Shown: positions 34,823 to 42,471 of the stretch, piece by piece
Numbering within the stretch: the first letter of the stretch is position 1
Layout of the letters: each line of letters opens with the position of its first letter
Assembly (NCBI GenBank): GCA_947498775.1
Contig: CANMLL010000009.1
Location: 26,981 to 90,980 of the forward strand
Reading direction: 5' to 3'
DNA length: 64,000 nucleotides
Source: an uncultured Aquimarina sp.
GTDB lineage: Bacteria > Bacteroidota > Bacteroidia > Flavobacteriales > Flavobacteriaceae
Position numbers and translations under genes: made by a program
Notes under the pieces: generated by a model
Database searches by the model: none
Told to the model about the DNA's origin: nothing
What the model saw: only the letters and a program-made list of their open reading frames with translations

Positions 34823-36201
34823 ACAATCCAATCTCCTATTATTTGTAATGCAACCGGTGAAAAGGTTTCTTTAATGACTCCGTACTCACCAGGAAGACCT
34901 GTTTTACTTTGTTGAAACAGATGATTGAGTGCCGGTAATGTTACAATTTTATAATCCTTATTACTTCTTTTTTTAAATGCTTTTTTAAGTGCGATCAGGT
35001 TTTCATCAGGAAGGACCTGCACATCATTTTCGCCATAAACTGCCAATACAGGGCATTTCATTTTTTTTAGATACTTTTTTGGATCACTTTTTACAAAAAA
35101 AAGAAACCACGGTGACAGCATTTGATCTACTAATTGTTGACTATACTGTTGATCGTCTAGATGCTTGGGTTTTTGGTGTAAGAGGTCAAGACTAGAAATC
35201 GATTTTTGTATATGATGCTCTAGCTCATTTCTCAATTGTTTTTGATTTTTACTTTTTTTTATTAAATCATAGCTTTTTCTGTTTACAGTAGAAATTTTAT
35301 CAATCCTGCTTTTATCAATGTTAGATTTTTCTAGTATTTTTTGTGATTGTGTGTATAGGATTTCGTCCCCTGGTATCCCGGGGGTTCCCAGCAGTACAGC
35401 AAAATCTATATACTTTGATCGAGCAGCCACCATAGACGCCACTAAGCCTCCTTCGCTATGGCCTATAAGACCAATAGTATTAAAATTTACGTTTTTTTTA
35501 TTTAAAAGAAAAGAAACTGCGGCCTCAACATCATTGGCAAAATCCAACGTAGTTGCCGTTTTAAAATTACCTTCTGATTGCCCCACACCTCGCTCATCAA
35601 AACGTAACACTGCAATGCCTTTTTGTACAAGATCATCGGCAATCACCAAAAAAGGTTTATGTCCAAAAATTTCTGAATCTCTGTTTTGTGGCCCACTACC
35701 ACTAATGAGTATTACTACGGGAGAAGCGACACCTGTTTCTTCTAGCAAAGACAAGGTGCCAGAGAGTTCGTTGCCGTGTTTGTTTTTGAAAGTTACATTT
35801 TCATTTCTATAAGGATATGGTGGTAATGGTTCTTGAGGTCTGTATAATACCTTATCTTTTCTGCTTTTTGAAAGCTCTAATGTGAGTTCATAACCTGCTT
35901 GCTTAAATATCCCTGAAATCAAGGTATCATTTTTAATAATCCCCTGATAGGATGCGTCTATATTTTTGATCAAAAAAGCAACTGAAGAATCTTTGACTGT
36001 AGTTTTGTTTACAATAATGCCCTTTGCCCCTTGTGCAGGACTATCCATAGTAGAAGTGTATATACTATTAGCTTCCTGAATTGTAAAGACCAGCGGTAAC
36101 GGGGTATTTTGTATTTCTAAAGATCCAGACCATTTTCCTACAATATTTTGAGCCAAACAAAAATTGCAAAATAAGTAGCAAAAGATTTGAAAAACTCTCA
36201 T
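34792..36201 (-). CDS. Secreted alpha/beta hydrolase following the Sdp-like operon
   Basis: 469 residues from the ATG at 36201, which gives a signal peptide MRVFQIFCYLFCNFCLAQ; longer starts add polar residues. An N-terminal domain (about 20-130) like DUF3887/S9-associated lipocalin-like regions is followed by the hydrolase domain with ISGSGPQNRD, RFDERGVGQS and the nucleophile GHSEGG. The catalytic His is probably in ALNHLFQ. It starts 12 bases after the SdpI-like gene, so it may belong to the operon. Its last residues (VKKTNTPPKL) are read from DNA of the duplicated rnhA end, so the native C-terminus has been replaced. Confidence 0.8.
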   Translation of the reverse strand: MRVFQIFCYLFCNFCLAQNIVGKWSGSLEIQNTPLPLVFTIQEANSIYTSTMDSPAQGAKGIIVNKTTVKDSSVAFLIKNIDASYQGIIKNDTLISGIFKQAGYELTLELSKSRKDKVLYRPQEPLPPYPYRNENVTFKNKHGNELSGTLSLLEETGVASPVVILISGSGPQNRDSEIFGHKPFLVIADDLVQKGIAVLRFDERGVGQSEGNFKTATTLDFANDVEAAVSFLLNKKNVNFNTIGLIGHSEGGLVASMVAARSKYIDFAVLLGTPGIPGDEILYTQSQKILEKSNIDKSRIDKISTVNRKSYDLIKKSKNQKQLRNELEHHIQKSISSLDLLHQKPKHLDDQQYSQQLVDQMLSPWFLFFVKSDPKKYLKKMKCPVLAVYGENDVQVLPDENLIALKKAFKKRSNKDYKIVTLPALNHLFQQSKTGLPGEYGVIKETFSPVALQIIGDWIVKKTNTPPKL

Positions 36202-36212
36202 TATCCTATACA

Positions 36213-36539
36213 TTACAAATTTTTTAAATACATTTCTGTAAACATAATCGTGGTTAATGCACCAATCATCCATACACCGATTGCAACTAGAAAAGATGCC
36301 CCCGGGTTTAAAAAAAGTAACAAGATCAAAAAAAGTAAGAAGGAAATGATACTAAACTTTAACAACAACCTAGAGGAATACCGCTGAGCCGCATCCCAAT
36401 TTTTTTGATTTTTCATAGATCTTGGGGTTCTATAACCATAAAGTCCGTTGATTTTTTTTGGCGGCCATACAACAAAAAATAGAGGTATAAGAATTATTGA
36501 TGTGAATAATATTGCAGACAAAATGATTATTTCCTTCAT
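36213..36539 (-). CDS. sdpI: SdpI-like immunity membrane protein
   Basis: 108 residues with three predicted helices (about 3-23, 60-78, 84-103). The loop GLYGYRTPRSMKNQKNWDAAQRYSS is the SdpI-family motif (GxRTxxSxxxxxxWxxxx). In B. subtilis SdpI protects the cell from SDP toxin and signals to SdpR. This protein is about half the length of that SdpI and matches the conserved C-terminal domain. Starts 1 base after the SdpB-like gene. Immunity function is inferred from the operon. Confidence 0.78.
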   Translation of the reverse strand: MKEIIILSAILFTSIILIPLFFVVWPPKKINGLYGYRTPRSMKNQKNWDAAQRYSSRLLLKFSIISFLLFLILLLFLNPGASFLVAIGVWMIGALTTIMFTEMYLKNL

Positions 36540-36540
36540 A

Positions 36541-37428
36541 CTACAATTTTTTAAATTTTAAATTTTTTGGAATCAAGTATAAAATTAAAGCCCCAATCAT
36601 AGAAAAGAAAAAACTAACCAAACTATGTAATATGATAATTCCAAAATGAAAACCTATGGCAAAAATAAGCAGTAGCTTCCAATTCCATGTATTTCTTTTC
36701 ATAAAAACCCATGCAAATAATATAATCTCTAACAAAAGTGTTCCCCACGTAATAAATACCACTATTACTTTTTTTGAAGTAACGTAAAATAATATGTTCC
36801 TAAGAGATTCATTAACACCAAAAAAATGATGTGTTGACCAATAATAAACTGCCGTTCCATTTACCCATTCTTCAACGGCAAATTTTGCAGTAGCCGCATG
36901 AAAATAAACAATTGAAACTTGAAGAGTTATAATTAGATAACATGACCAAGCTATCATTTTTAGCCTTGGAGCATCACTATATATTGATCGGTGCCAATGG
37001 CAAATTCTATTGTCTGTTACTGCGATTGGAATAAGTAAAAAGGTCATTATGGAATTTAATTGATCACCTCCCTCAAGAACCGTAGAAGAAGAAATAAAGC
37101 TAAATGCAATCCACCAATGCAATACACTCGTAACTTGAGGAAAGTATCCAGAAATTACACTAAACAATACAAGTATTGAAATTATTTTAGCCCAAACCAA
37201 ATTATTAGATAATAGGTAGAAAAAACTAAATTGTTCTAGCATGTTCAACTGAGTGCTATCAACAAGATCATAATCTTTAAATAATACAATACTATCACTA
37301 AACCAAAATGTAATCAATAAGCTTACTGCCATCATTGATCTGGCAAGACCATAAATACTCGTCCATGGATTATCTTGACTATATTTAGTAATTAAGTCTT
37401 TATAAGATTTAACAATATCATTCAACAT
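36541..37428 (-). CDS. sdpB: SdpB-like membrane protein (HTTM-type)
   Basis: 295 residues with about eight hydrophobic segments. The start NPWTSIYGLARSMMAVSLLITF and the segment WCLIS/HRSIYSDAPRLKM match SdpB family proteins, which belong to the HTTM (vitamin K gamma-carboxylase-like membrane) group. In B. subtilis SdpB is needed, with SdpA, to mature the SdpC precursor into SDP peptide. The gene overlaps the end of sdpA by 11 bases. Inner membrane. Confidence 0.82.
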   Translation of the reverse strand: MLNDIVKSYKDLITKYSQDNPWTSIYGLARSMMAVSLLITFWFSDSIVLFKDYDLVDSTQLNMLEQFSFFYLLSNNLVWAKIISILVLFSVISGYFPQVTSVLHWWIAFSFISSSTVLEGGDQLNSIMTFLLIPIAVTDNRICHWHRSIYSDAPRLKMIAWSCYLIITLQVSIVYFHAATAKFAVEEWVNGTAVYYWSTHHFFGVNESLRNILFYVTSKKVIVVFITWGTLLLEIILFAWVFMKRNTWNWKLLLIFAIGFHFGIIILHSLVSFFFSMIGALILYLIPKNLKFKKL

Positions 37429-37948
37429 ACAAATGAATAATTTTATATGGCATAATTATATTTTTGTGATTCCACGACCATGCCCATGGGATACGTTCTT
37501 TTTTTACTATAAAAACATCTCCTTTAGTAGTGCTATAGGGCAATACATTTTTTACGAAAAATAATTCAGCACACGTATCCAAAATAAACTTATTTGTATC
37601 GCCTATAGTCCAAAGACTATCGTGTACTTGTTTTGAAAGAGTATTTATTTCAGCACTTTTCATCCTGCAATCTCGTGAAACTCCAAATAAATATTTGGAG
37701 CCGCTACAAGATTCTAAGCTTTCAACATAAGTATCATTTTTAGTTTTTAAATACAAGTGCAAAGTCTCCTCTCTTGGATTACGAGTAAAAAAACCCCATC
37801 CCTCAGGAAATACTCCTCTTATAGATAACTTTGTCTCACGATTTATAATAAATGGTGATCTCAATGAAACCAAAAAAAGTAAACCTAAAAAAAATACCCA
37901 GAAGGTTATGACTCCTACGGAAAATTGGATTATTGAATTTTTGGTCAA
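37418..37948 (-). CDS. sdpA: SdpA-like toxin-maturation protein
   Basis: 176 residues with one N-terminal membrane helix (about 8-30). The motif FPEGWGFFTRNPREE (about 48-62) is the hallmark of the SdpA family. A Cys pair (CSGSKYLFG, CRMK) and a final CAELFF follow. In B. subtilis SdpA works with SdpB to process and release the toxin. It starts 1 base after the SdpC-like stop and overlaps sdpB by 11 bases, so translation is coupled. Confidence 0.82.
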   Translation of the reverse strand: MTKNSIIQFSVGVITFWVFFLGLLFLVSLRSPFIINRETKLSIRGVFPEGWGFFTRNPREETLHLYLKTKNDTYVESLESCSGSKYLFGVSRDCRMKSAEINTLSKQVHDSLWTIGDTNKFILDTCAELFFVKNVLPYSTTKGDVFIVKKERIPWAWSWNHKNIIMPYKIIHLYVE

Positions 37949-37949
37949 A

Positions 37950-38807
37950 CTAATATTCTATTTTAGTAAGCTGATCTATAAACATTTCTGTTTCTAATGA
38001 TTTACTATTTCCAGCCTCTTGTGGTGGCTCTGGAATTTGTCTCATTCTATAACCACCTCCGCCAGTAATACCACCTCCGCCAAAATTGATATCTCCAACA
38101 AACTCAATATTGATTGCGATGTAACCATTTACAGCAGCATCGACATTAACCGCAGCTGCTATATTAACTGCTACCGCTGCACCGGCAACAACTACTACAA
38201 CCACATAAGCTGCTACTGCTATTGCAGCTGCAAGACAATCACCGCTTTTCGTATTTGGATTACTAAAATTACTACTTATCTGTTTTTTAAGCACTTCTGC
38301 CAGTAAGGTTTCATCTATTCGTCCGTCTTTATCAATTAAATTCTCAAGTTTATTCTCTCTTATTGTTTTTGTGATGTCATTATAAGTGTATTTCGTGTCG
38401 CCAACTTCACTTTTAAAGGTTTCGAGAATTTTTTGCGTACCTAAGTCAAGCCCTTGAGTGATCTTAATTTGATTCTTACTTTTCATTAAATTTTCAAAAT
38501 CATTAAAGAAATTTTGATCCTGACTTTGAATTTGACCAATAATTAAATCTGCAAAATAATCTAAATTATTTTGCAATTCTGGACTCTTGTTAATCACATT
38601 GGCGATTGCAGAATTTTTTAATGTTGGTATTTGATCAACGAATTCATTTCCAAAAAAGTAAATACCTTTAAAAATATCTTTTCCATCATATTCTTGAACG
38701 ACTTGATGATCATAATTATCATTTCTGCTACAAGATAAGTTGAATAAAGAAATGACTAAAAAGCAAATTAAGATTGGGTAACCAGAAAATCTGTGTGTGT
38801 TTTTCAT
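37950..38807 (-). CDS. sdpC: SdpC-like antimicrobial peptide precursor
   Basis: 285 residues. The signal region ends near LSCSRND (Cys26, lipoprotein-like or Sec). YDGKDIFKGIYFFGNEFVDQIPTL (40-63) is the SdpC family motif. The middle region (about 64-185) is charged and would be a propeptide. A very hydrophobic Ala/Val stretch from Cys191 to about 227 (CLAAAIAVAAYVVVVVVAGA..) is the candidate toxin, followed by a Gly-rich segment (242-252). By analogy with B. subtilis, this core is cut out and inserts into membranes of target cells. The first gene of the operon; single Cys in the core, unlike the two-Cys SDP peptide. Confidence 0.8.
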   Translation of the reverse strand: MKNTHRFSGYPILICFLVISLFNLSCSRNDNYDHQVVQEYDGKDIFKGIYFFGNEFVDQIPTLKNSAIANVINKSPELQNNLDYFADLIIGQIQSQDQNFFNDFENLMKSKNQIKITQGLDLGTQKILETFKSEVGDTKYTYNDITKTIRENKLENLIDKDGRIDETLLAEVLKKQISSNFSNPNTKSGDCLAAAIAVAAYVVVVVVAGAAVAVNIAAAVNVDAAVNGYIAINIEFVGDINFGGGGITGGGGYRMRQIPEPPQEAGNSKSLETEMFIDQLTKIEY

Positions 38808-39067
38808 GTTGTCATATTAGTTTTAAGAACTTACCTACTCTATTCAAGGCTTTTCAGTTTCCGCCTAATATTTTGAGCACTAAAAATAGAGCATACCTAT
38901 GCTTACTTTAGTTACAATATTTATGTTGTTTTTGAAAACAGTGGGGTAGGTAATTGAGTATTATATTTTAAAAACTCGAAATCAAAATTATTAAAAAACC
39001 CATAAGACTTCTATAACTTTTGAAACATATTTATTACTTTTTGATCAAAAATTTATAACTATTAGTT
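38808..39067. promoter_or_regulatory. Divergent control region between the Sdp-like operon and the XRE regulator
   Basis: 260 bases. It holds a perfect palindrome GCATA-CC-TATGC (38891-38902) and a pair of oppositely facing TTACCTAC / GTAGGTAA (38831-38838 and 38946-38953). These lie on both sides of the likely sdpC promoter and could be operators for the adjacent XRE protein. A clear TTG/TAnnTTTG pair was not found. Confidence 0.45.
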
Positions 39068-39427
39068 ATGGAAACAGTGTTAGAGAAAATAAAAACCAAA
39101 CGAAAACAAAAAGGATATTCTCACGAATATATTGCGCAAGAGCTTGACATTAGCCAGGTAGCTTATAGCAAGCTAGAAAAAAATGAAACCAAACTTACTG
39201 TAGAGCGATTGTATCAATTGGCAGAAATTTTGGAAACGCCCGTTGGTGAATTTTTAGAGACAAAAGCTAATGCTATTTATACTCAAAATAATCATGATAG
39301 CGCAGTTGGTTATCAGGATATTGAAAATCTCTATCAGGAAAACAAAGAAAAAACAGAAAAAATTATTGAGTTGTATGAGGCACGATTACAAGATAAGGAT
39401 CAATTAATTGCAATGTTTACCAGGTAA
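39068..39427 (+). CDS. XRE-family transcriptional regulator
   Basis: 119 residues. HTH_3 domain at about 4-61 (LEKIKTKRKQKGYSHEYIAQELDISQVAYSKLEKNE). A C-terminal segment (78-119) rich in Glu/Lys with heptad spacing looks like a coiled coil for dimerisation. It is divergent from the Sdp-like operon and followed by the toxin-antitoxin pair. It could repress either or both; this is inference. Confidence 0.85.
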   Translation: METVLEKIKTKRKQKGYSHEYIAQELDISQVAYSKLEKNETKLTVERLYQLAEILETPVGEFLETKANAIYTQNNHDSAVGYQDIENLYQENKEKTEKIIELYEARLQDKDQLIAMFTR

Positions 39428-39503
39428 TATTCAATTTGACTTCAAAAGACATCCTCGATATTATTTTTTACTTCTCTCTTTACTATATGCTATTGTAGAT
39501 TAT

Positions 39504-39534
39504 TTGTAAAATACGTATTAATTTTGTAATTTTG
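39504..39534 (+). promoter_or_regulatory. Promoter of the toxin-antitoxin operon
   Basis: TTG (39504-39506), 20-base spacer, TAATTTTG (39527-39534), fitting the flavobacterial consensus. A second overlapping TAATTTTG begins at 39519. TACGTA and TACGTGTA lie around it and may form an operator. Confidence 0.65.
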
Positions 39535-39557
39535 TACGTGTAGTTAATATAAATGCT

Positions 39558-39815
39558 ATGGATACCAAACTAACATTAAAACTAGATAAGCAAACTATTG
39601 AGAAAGCAAAAGCATATGCGGCCGCCCATCAAAAGAGTCTTTCGAGAATGGTAGAAGCGTTTCTAAAATCTGTAATTGACAAAGAAACCAAACATTTTGA
39701 AGATGATATTAAAATCTCTCCGTTTGTTAGTAGTATGCGTACTGGCGTACGCTTGCCTCCAAATTTGAGTTATAAGGAAGCTTACACCGATTATCTAGCT
39801 GATAAATATAAATAA
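39558..39815 (+). CDS. Antitoxin, ribbon-helix-helix type (DUF6364-like)
   Basis: 85 residues. The N-terminal part (MDTKLTLKLDKQTIEKAKAYAAAHQKSLSRMVEAFL) fits the ribbon-helix-helix pattern of DUF6364 antitoxins, which bind their own promoter. The C-terminal half (about 45-85) would wrap the toxin. The stop overlaps the region just before the toxin GTG start. Typical type II arrangement: antitoxin first, toxin second. Confidence 0.82.
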   Translation: MDTKLTLKLDKQTIEKAKAYAAAHQKSLSRMVEAFLKSVIDKETKHFEDDIKISPFVSSMRTGVRLPPNLSYKEAYTDYLADKYK

Positions 39816-39816
39816 T

Positions 39817-40236
39817 GTGGATAGCTTATTTCTAGACACCAATATCGTACTGGATCTGCTGGGCGAAAGAGATCCTTTTTACAACGATGCTGCCCAAATA
39901 GCAACACTAGCTGATAAAGGAGAAGTTGGCCTTACAATTTCTGCACTTTCGTATGCGACTATATATTACATATTATCACGCTACGAAAACAAACAAATAG
40001 TTAAAAACAAGTTGCGTAAATTTAAAACGATTTCTAAAACTTCGGATTTGACGGGCACCATAATTGAGAAGGGATTTTTATCTAACTTTTCAGATTTTGA
40101 GGATGCTTTGCAATATTATTGTGCGCTTCATGAAAACTGTAACATTATCATAACCAGAAACGAAAAAGATTTTAAAGCTTCTAAAATTGCAGTAATGAAT
40201 CCTTCAGAATATCTAAAAAGTATACGTATTCGGTAA
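39817..40236 (+). CDS. PIN-domain toxin (VapC-like ribonuclease)
   Basis: 139 residues starting with GTG at 39817, 1 base after the antitoxin stop; no in-frame ATG fits. The start LFLDTNIVLDLL carries the first catalytic Asp (Asp7). NFSDFEDALQYYCA has the conserved Asp96, and IITRNEKDF (Asp118) is the final PIN motif. These toxins cut RNA, often tRNA, when freed from the antitoxin. The last part of the gene (from 40147) is duplicated at 34349. Confidence 0.88.
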   Translation: MDSLFLDTNIVLDLLGERDPFYNDAAQIATLADKGEVGLTISALSYATIYYILSRYENKQIVKNKLRKFKTISKTSDLTGTIIEKGFLSNFSDFEDALQYYCALHENCNIIITRNEKDFKASKIAVMNPSEYLKSIRIR

Positions 40237-40459
40237 TTCAATAGAAACTTACCCTACGTATTCCTTATATAATTCACTAAAAAGCCAAGCTCTAAGACAG
40301 TTTACAAGCCTTCAATAGTATACTATAGCAACACTATTAAAGCATAGTAGCGCTTCTCTGGCGAGCTCTAGCAATTATTTCCTTCCAAAATCTGCCGGAA
40401 TTTCACCCCAGGCTTTGGTTTCCCATTTTACAATTTTGGTAGTGTATTTGTTTTCTTTA
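40147..40459. repeat. Right copy of the 0.31-kb direct repeat (intact)
   Basis: Matches 34349-34822 apart from the MITE-like insertion. It covers the end of the toxin gene, the 138-base gap and the end of rnhA. The AAT at 40208-40210 is the empty insertion site. Being inside two intact genes, this is probably the original copy. Confidence 0.9.
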
Positions 40460-41010
40460 AGCCATTGTATAGCTCTGTCTACCAAATCAAACATTGCTCT
40501 GTTTTTGGCATTTCGCTGTAGCTTTGTTCTACAGGTTTTCTTTTTTACCCATCCAATTGCAATTTTTGAATCTGAGTAAATTATGCGATCACTATTTTTC
40601 TTTTTAAGATAGGCCAACCCATGTACCAAGGCCAAAAACTCTCCTATATTATTTGTTCCTTGAGCAAAAGGTCCTTGATGAAATAGTTGTTTTTCGGTCT
40701 GTGTATCTACGCCCCGATATTCCATTTTGCCAGGGTTACCGCTCGAAGCGGCATCTACGGCAATAGAATACAGATTTGGTTCTCCTATTTTTGATAACTG
40801 ATCTGCTGTTAATGTCTTTTTGGCTTTGCTTTTACCTTTATAATCCTCATAATCGCCATTATATGCCTTTTTTGCAATATCAAAAGAATCAAAAGACTTA
40901 TATTTTGCACTCGCATACCCTTTTACAGCGGCCTTACAATCATCCCATTTGGTGTAAATTCCTGGTCGATGCCCTTCCCAGACTACATAAAACTTTTCTT
41001 TTTTTGCCAT
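40375..41010 (-). CDS. rnhA: Ribonuclease H with N-terminal hybrid-binding domain
   Basis: 211 residues. The N-terminal domain (about 5-52, FYVVWEGHRPGIYTKWDDCKAAVKGY) is the hybrid-binding viroplasmin-like domain. The RNase H domain follows, with Asp86 (AVDAASSGNPG), Glu124 (NIGEF), Asp147 (YSDSK) and Asp207 (PADFG). It removes RNA from RNA:DNA hybrids. The gene's 3' 85 bases are duplicated at 34739-34822. Confidence 0.92.
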   Translation of the reverse strand: MAKKEKFYVVWEGHRPGIYTKWDDCKAAVKGYASAKYKSFDSFDIAKKAYNGDYEDYKGKSKAKKTLTADQLSKIGEPNLYSIAVDAASSGNPGKMEYRGVDTQTEKQLFHQGPFAQGTNNIGEFLALVHGLAYLKKKNSDRIIYSDSKIAIGWVKKKTCRTKLQRNAKNRAMFDLVDRAIQWLKENKYTTKIVKWETKAWGEIPADFGRK

Positions 41011-41064
41011 TGTTATTAGTTGATCGTTTATGGTTGTTTGTTGAGAGGTATTCCTGTATTTTAT

Positions 41065-41198
41065 GCAAAGCTTTACATATAGAAAAAACTACATGATACT
41101 ATGGATTCCTACCTGCGCAGGAATGACAACTTTATGATAGTAGTCATTCTCATCACTCAAAATGTGCGCAACAAATAACCTCACCTCTCATATACTCA
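41065..41198 (+). repeat. Direct repeat unit 1 (rnhA-purN gap)
   Basis: About 134 bp, matching 41285-41415 closely. It begins with CAAAGCTTTACATATAG, includes the palindromic GGATTCCTACCTGCGCAGGA, and ends CCTCACCTCTCATATACTCA. Confidence 0.85.
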
Positions 41199-41284
41199 AA
41201 AACTCACCTGTTTCCAATTAATAAATAGCGCTGACCACATCTTCTACTTTGTCATTGTCATAATAACTTTTCCTATACTTTGCA

Positions 41285-41415
41285 CAAAGCTTTACATATA
41301 GAAAAACTATATTTATTTTGGATTCCTGCCTGTGCAGGAATGATAACTTTATGATAGTAGTCATTCTCATCACTCAAAATGTGCGCAGCAAATAACCTCA
41401 CCTCTCAAATACTCA
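41285..41415 (+). repeat. Direct repeat unit 2 (rnhA-purN gap)
   Basis: About 131 bp, the second copy of the unit at 41065-41198. It includes GGATTCCTGCCTGTGCAGGA and TTTATGATAGTAGTCATTCT. The gap between the two units has no gene. Confidence 0.85.
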
Positions 41416-41435
41416 TCACCCCATATCCATAACAG

Positions 41436-42038
41436 TTAGGTTCCCCCTTTGGGGGCGGAGGGAGCTTCATCCCTCAAACCTAACACCTTTTCTATAACGA
41501 CAGGAAAATGTTTATATTCTAATTGATGAATGGCCTTGGCGACATCCTCGGCAGAGTCTGTTTCAGAAATGGGTGTTCTGGCCTGAAAAATAATGGCTCC
41601 TTCATCATACTGTTCACTTACATAATGAATAGTGATTCCACTTTCTTTTTCTTTATTGCGCACTACTGCTTCATGAACATGATGGCCATACATGCCTTTT
41701 CCCCCATACTTTGGTAAGAGTGCCGGATGAATATTTATAACCCTATTAGGAAATTCATCAATAATTTTTTTTGGGAAAATCCATAAAAATCCAGCAAGTA
41801 CAATTAGGTCTGGTTGTGCATCTTTTAAAATATTGAGCACATCATTTGTGTCATAAAATGAAATTTTGTCAAAGTGCAAGGCCTTTACTTTAAGGTCATG
41901 GGCACGTTTTAATACTTTGGCACGCAGGTTGTTAGAGAACACATGTGTTACCTCGGCAGTTTTTCGCTTGTAGAAGTATTTGATGATGTTTTCGGCATTG
42001 GTACCAGAGCCGGAAGCAAAAATTATAATACGCTTCAT
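41436..42038 (-). CDS. purN: Phosphoribosylglycinamide formyltransferase
   Basis: 200 residues. The start IIIFASGSGTNAENI is the GAR-binding loop. The catalytic Asn, His and Asp are in NIHPALLPKYGGKGM (Asn/His) and EQYDEGAI (Asp). It formylates GAR with 10-formyl-THF in purine synthesis. The last 8-10 residues (EAPSAPKGGT) are encoded by a GC-rich palindromic repeat (CCCCCTTTGGGGG at 41446-41458), so the native end appears to have been extended by a repeat insertion. Confidence 0.9.
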   Translation of the reverse strand: MKRIIIFASGSGTNAENIIKYFYKRKTAEVTHVFSNNLRAKVLKRAHDLKVKALHFDKISFYDTNDVLNILKDAQPDLIVLAGFLWIFPKKIIDEFPNRVINIHPALLPKYGGKGMYGHHVHEAVVRNKEKESGITIHYVSEQYDEGAIIFQARTPISETDSAEDVAKAIHQLEYKHFPVVIEKVLGLRDEAPSAPKGGT

Positions 42039-42180
42039 AATCTGAAAGGTTGTTAATTAGAGAGCACAAAAAAAATAATTATTATTCAATTTTAGGCAGC
42101 AAAAAGCCAATACTTCCCTATATTTGATAAAAACACAAATACATTTTTACGGGATTATGGGGTTTTAAAATAAAGTTTTT

Positions 42181-42188
42181 TATTTTTG
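42181..42188 (+). promoter_or_regulatory. Putative -7 box of the acpP-fabF-rnc operon
   Basis: TATTTTTG fits TAnnTTTG and lies 31 bases before acpP. No TTG found at the expected spacing. Confidence 0.5.
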
Positions 42189-42219
42189 CCTCCTAAATTA
42201 AAAATTAAAATTAAAAATT

Positions 42220-42453
42220 ATGTCAGACATTGCATCAAGAGTAAAAGCGATAATCGTTGACAAATTAGGTGTAGACGAAAACGAGGTTGTAAATGAAGCT
42301 AGCTTCACAAATGACCTGGGTGCGGATTCGCTAGACACCGTAGAATTGATTATGGAGTTCGAAAAAGAATTCGATATTCAGATTCCAGATGATCAAGCTG
42401 AAAACATTGCAACAGTTGGTCAAGCAATATCCTATATTGAAGACGCAAAGTAA
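42220..42453 (+). CDS. acpP: Acyl carrier protein
   Basis: 77 residues, very acidic. The 4'-phosphopantetheine site is Ser37 in [11 protein letters not shown]. It carries growing fatty acyl chains in type II fatty acid synthesis. First gene of the operon, 18 bases before fabF. Confidence 0.97.
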   Translation: MSDIASRVKAIIVDKLGVDENEVVNEASFTNDLGADSLDTVELIMEFEKEFDIQIPDDQAENIATVGQAISYIEDAK

Positions 42454-42471
42454 CAAACTTCACCACAAAGT

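Noticed and set aside
34349..40459. Classical integrative element or prophage
   Set aside because: No integrase, transposase or phage gene is in the segment; only the direct repeats and the toxin-antitoxin pair suggest mobility.
41065..41415. CRISPR array in the rnhA-purN gap
   Set aside because: There are only two long repeats, with no series of short repeats and unique spacers and no cas genes.
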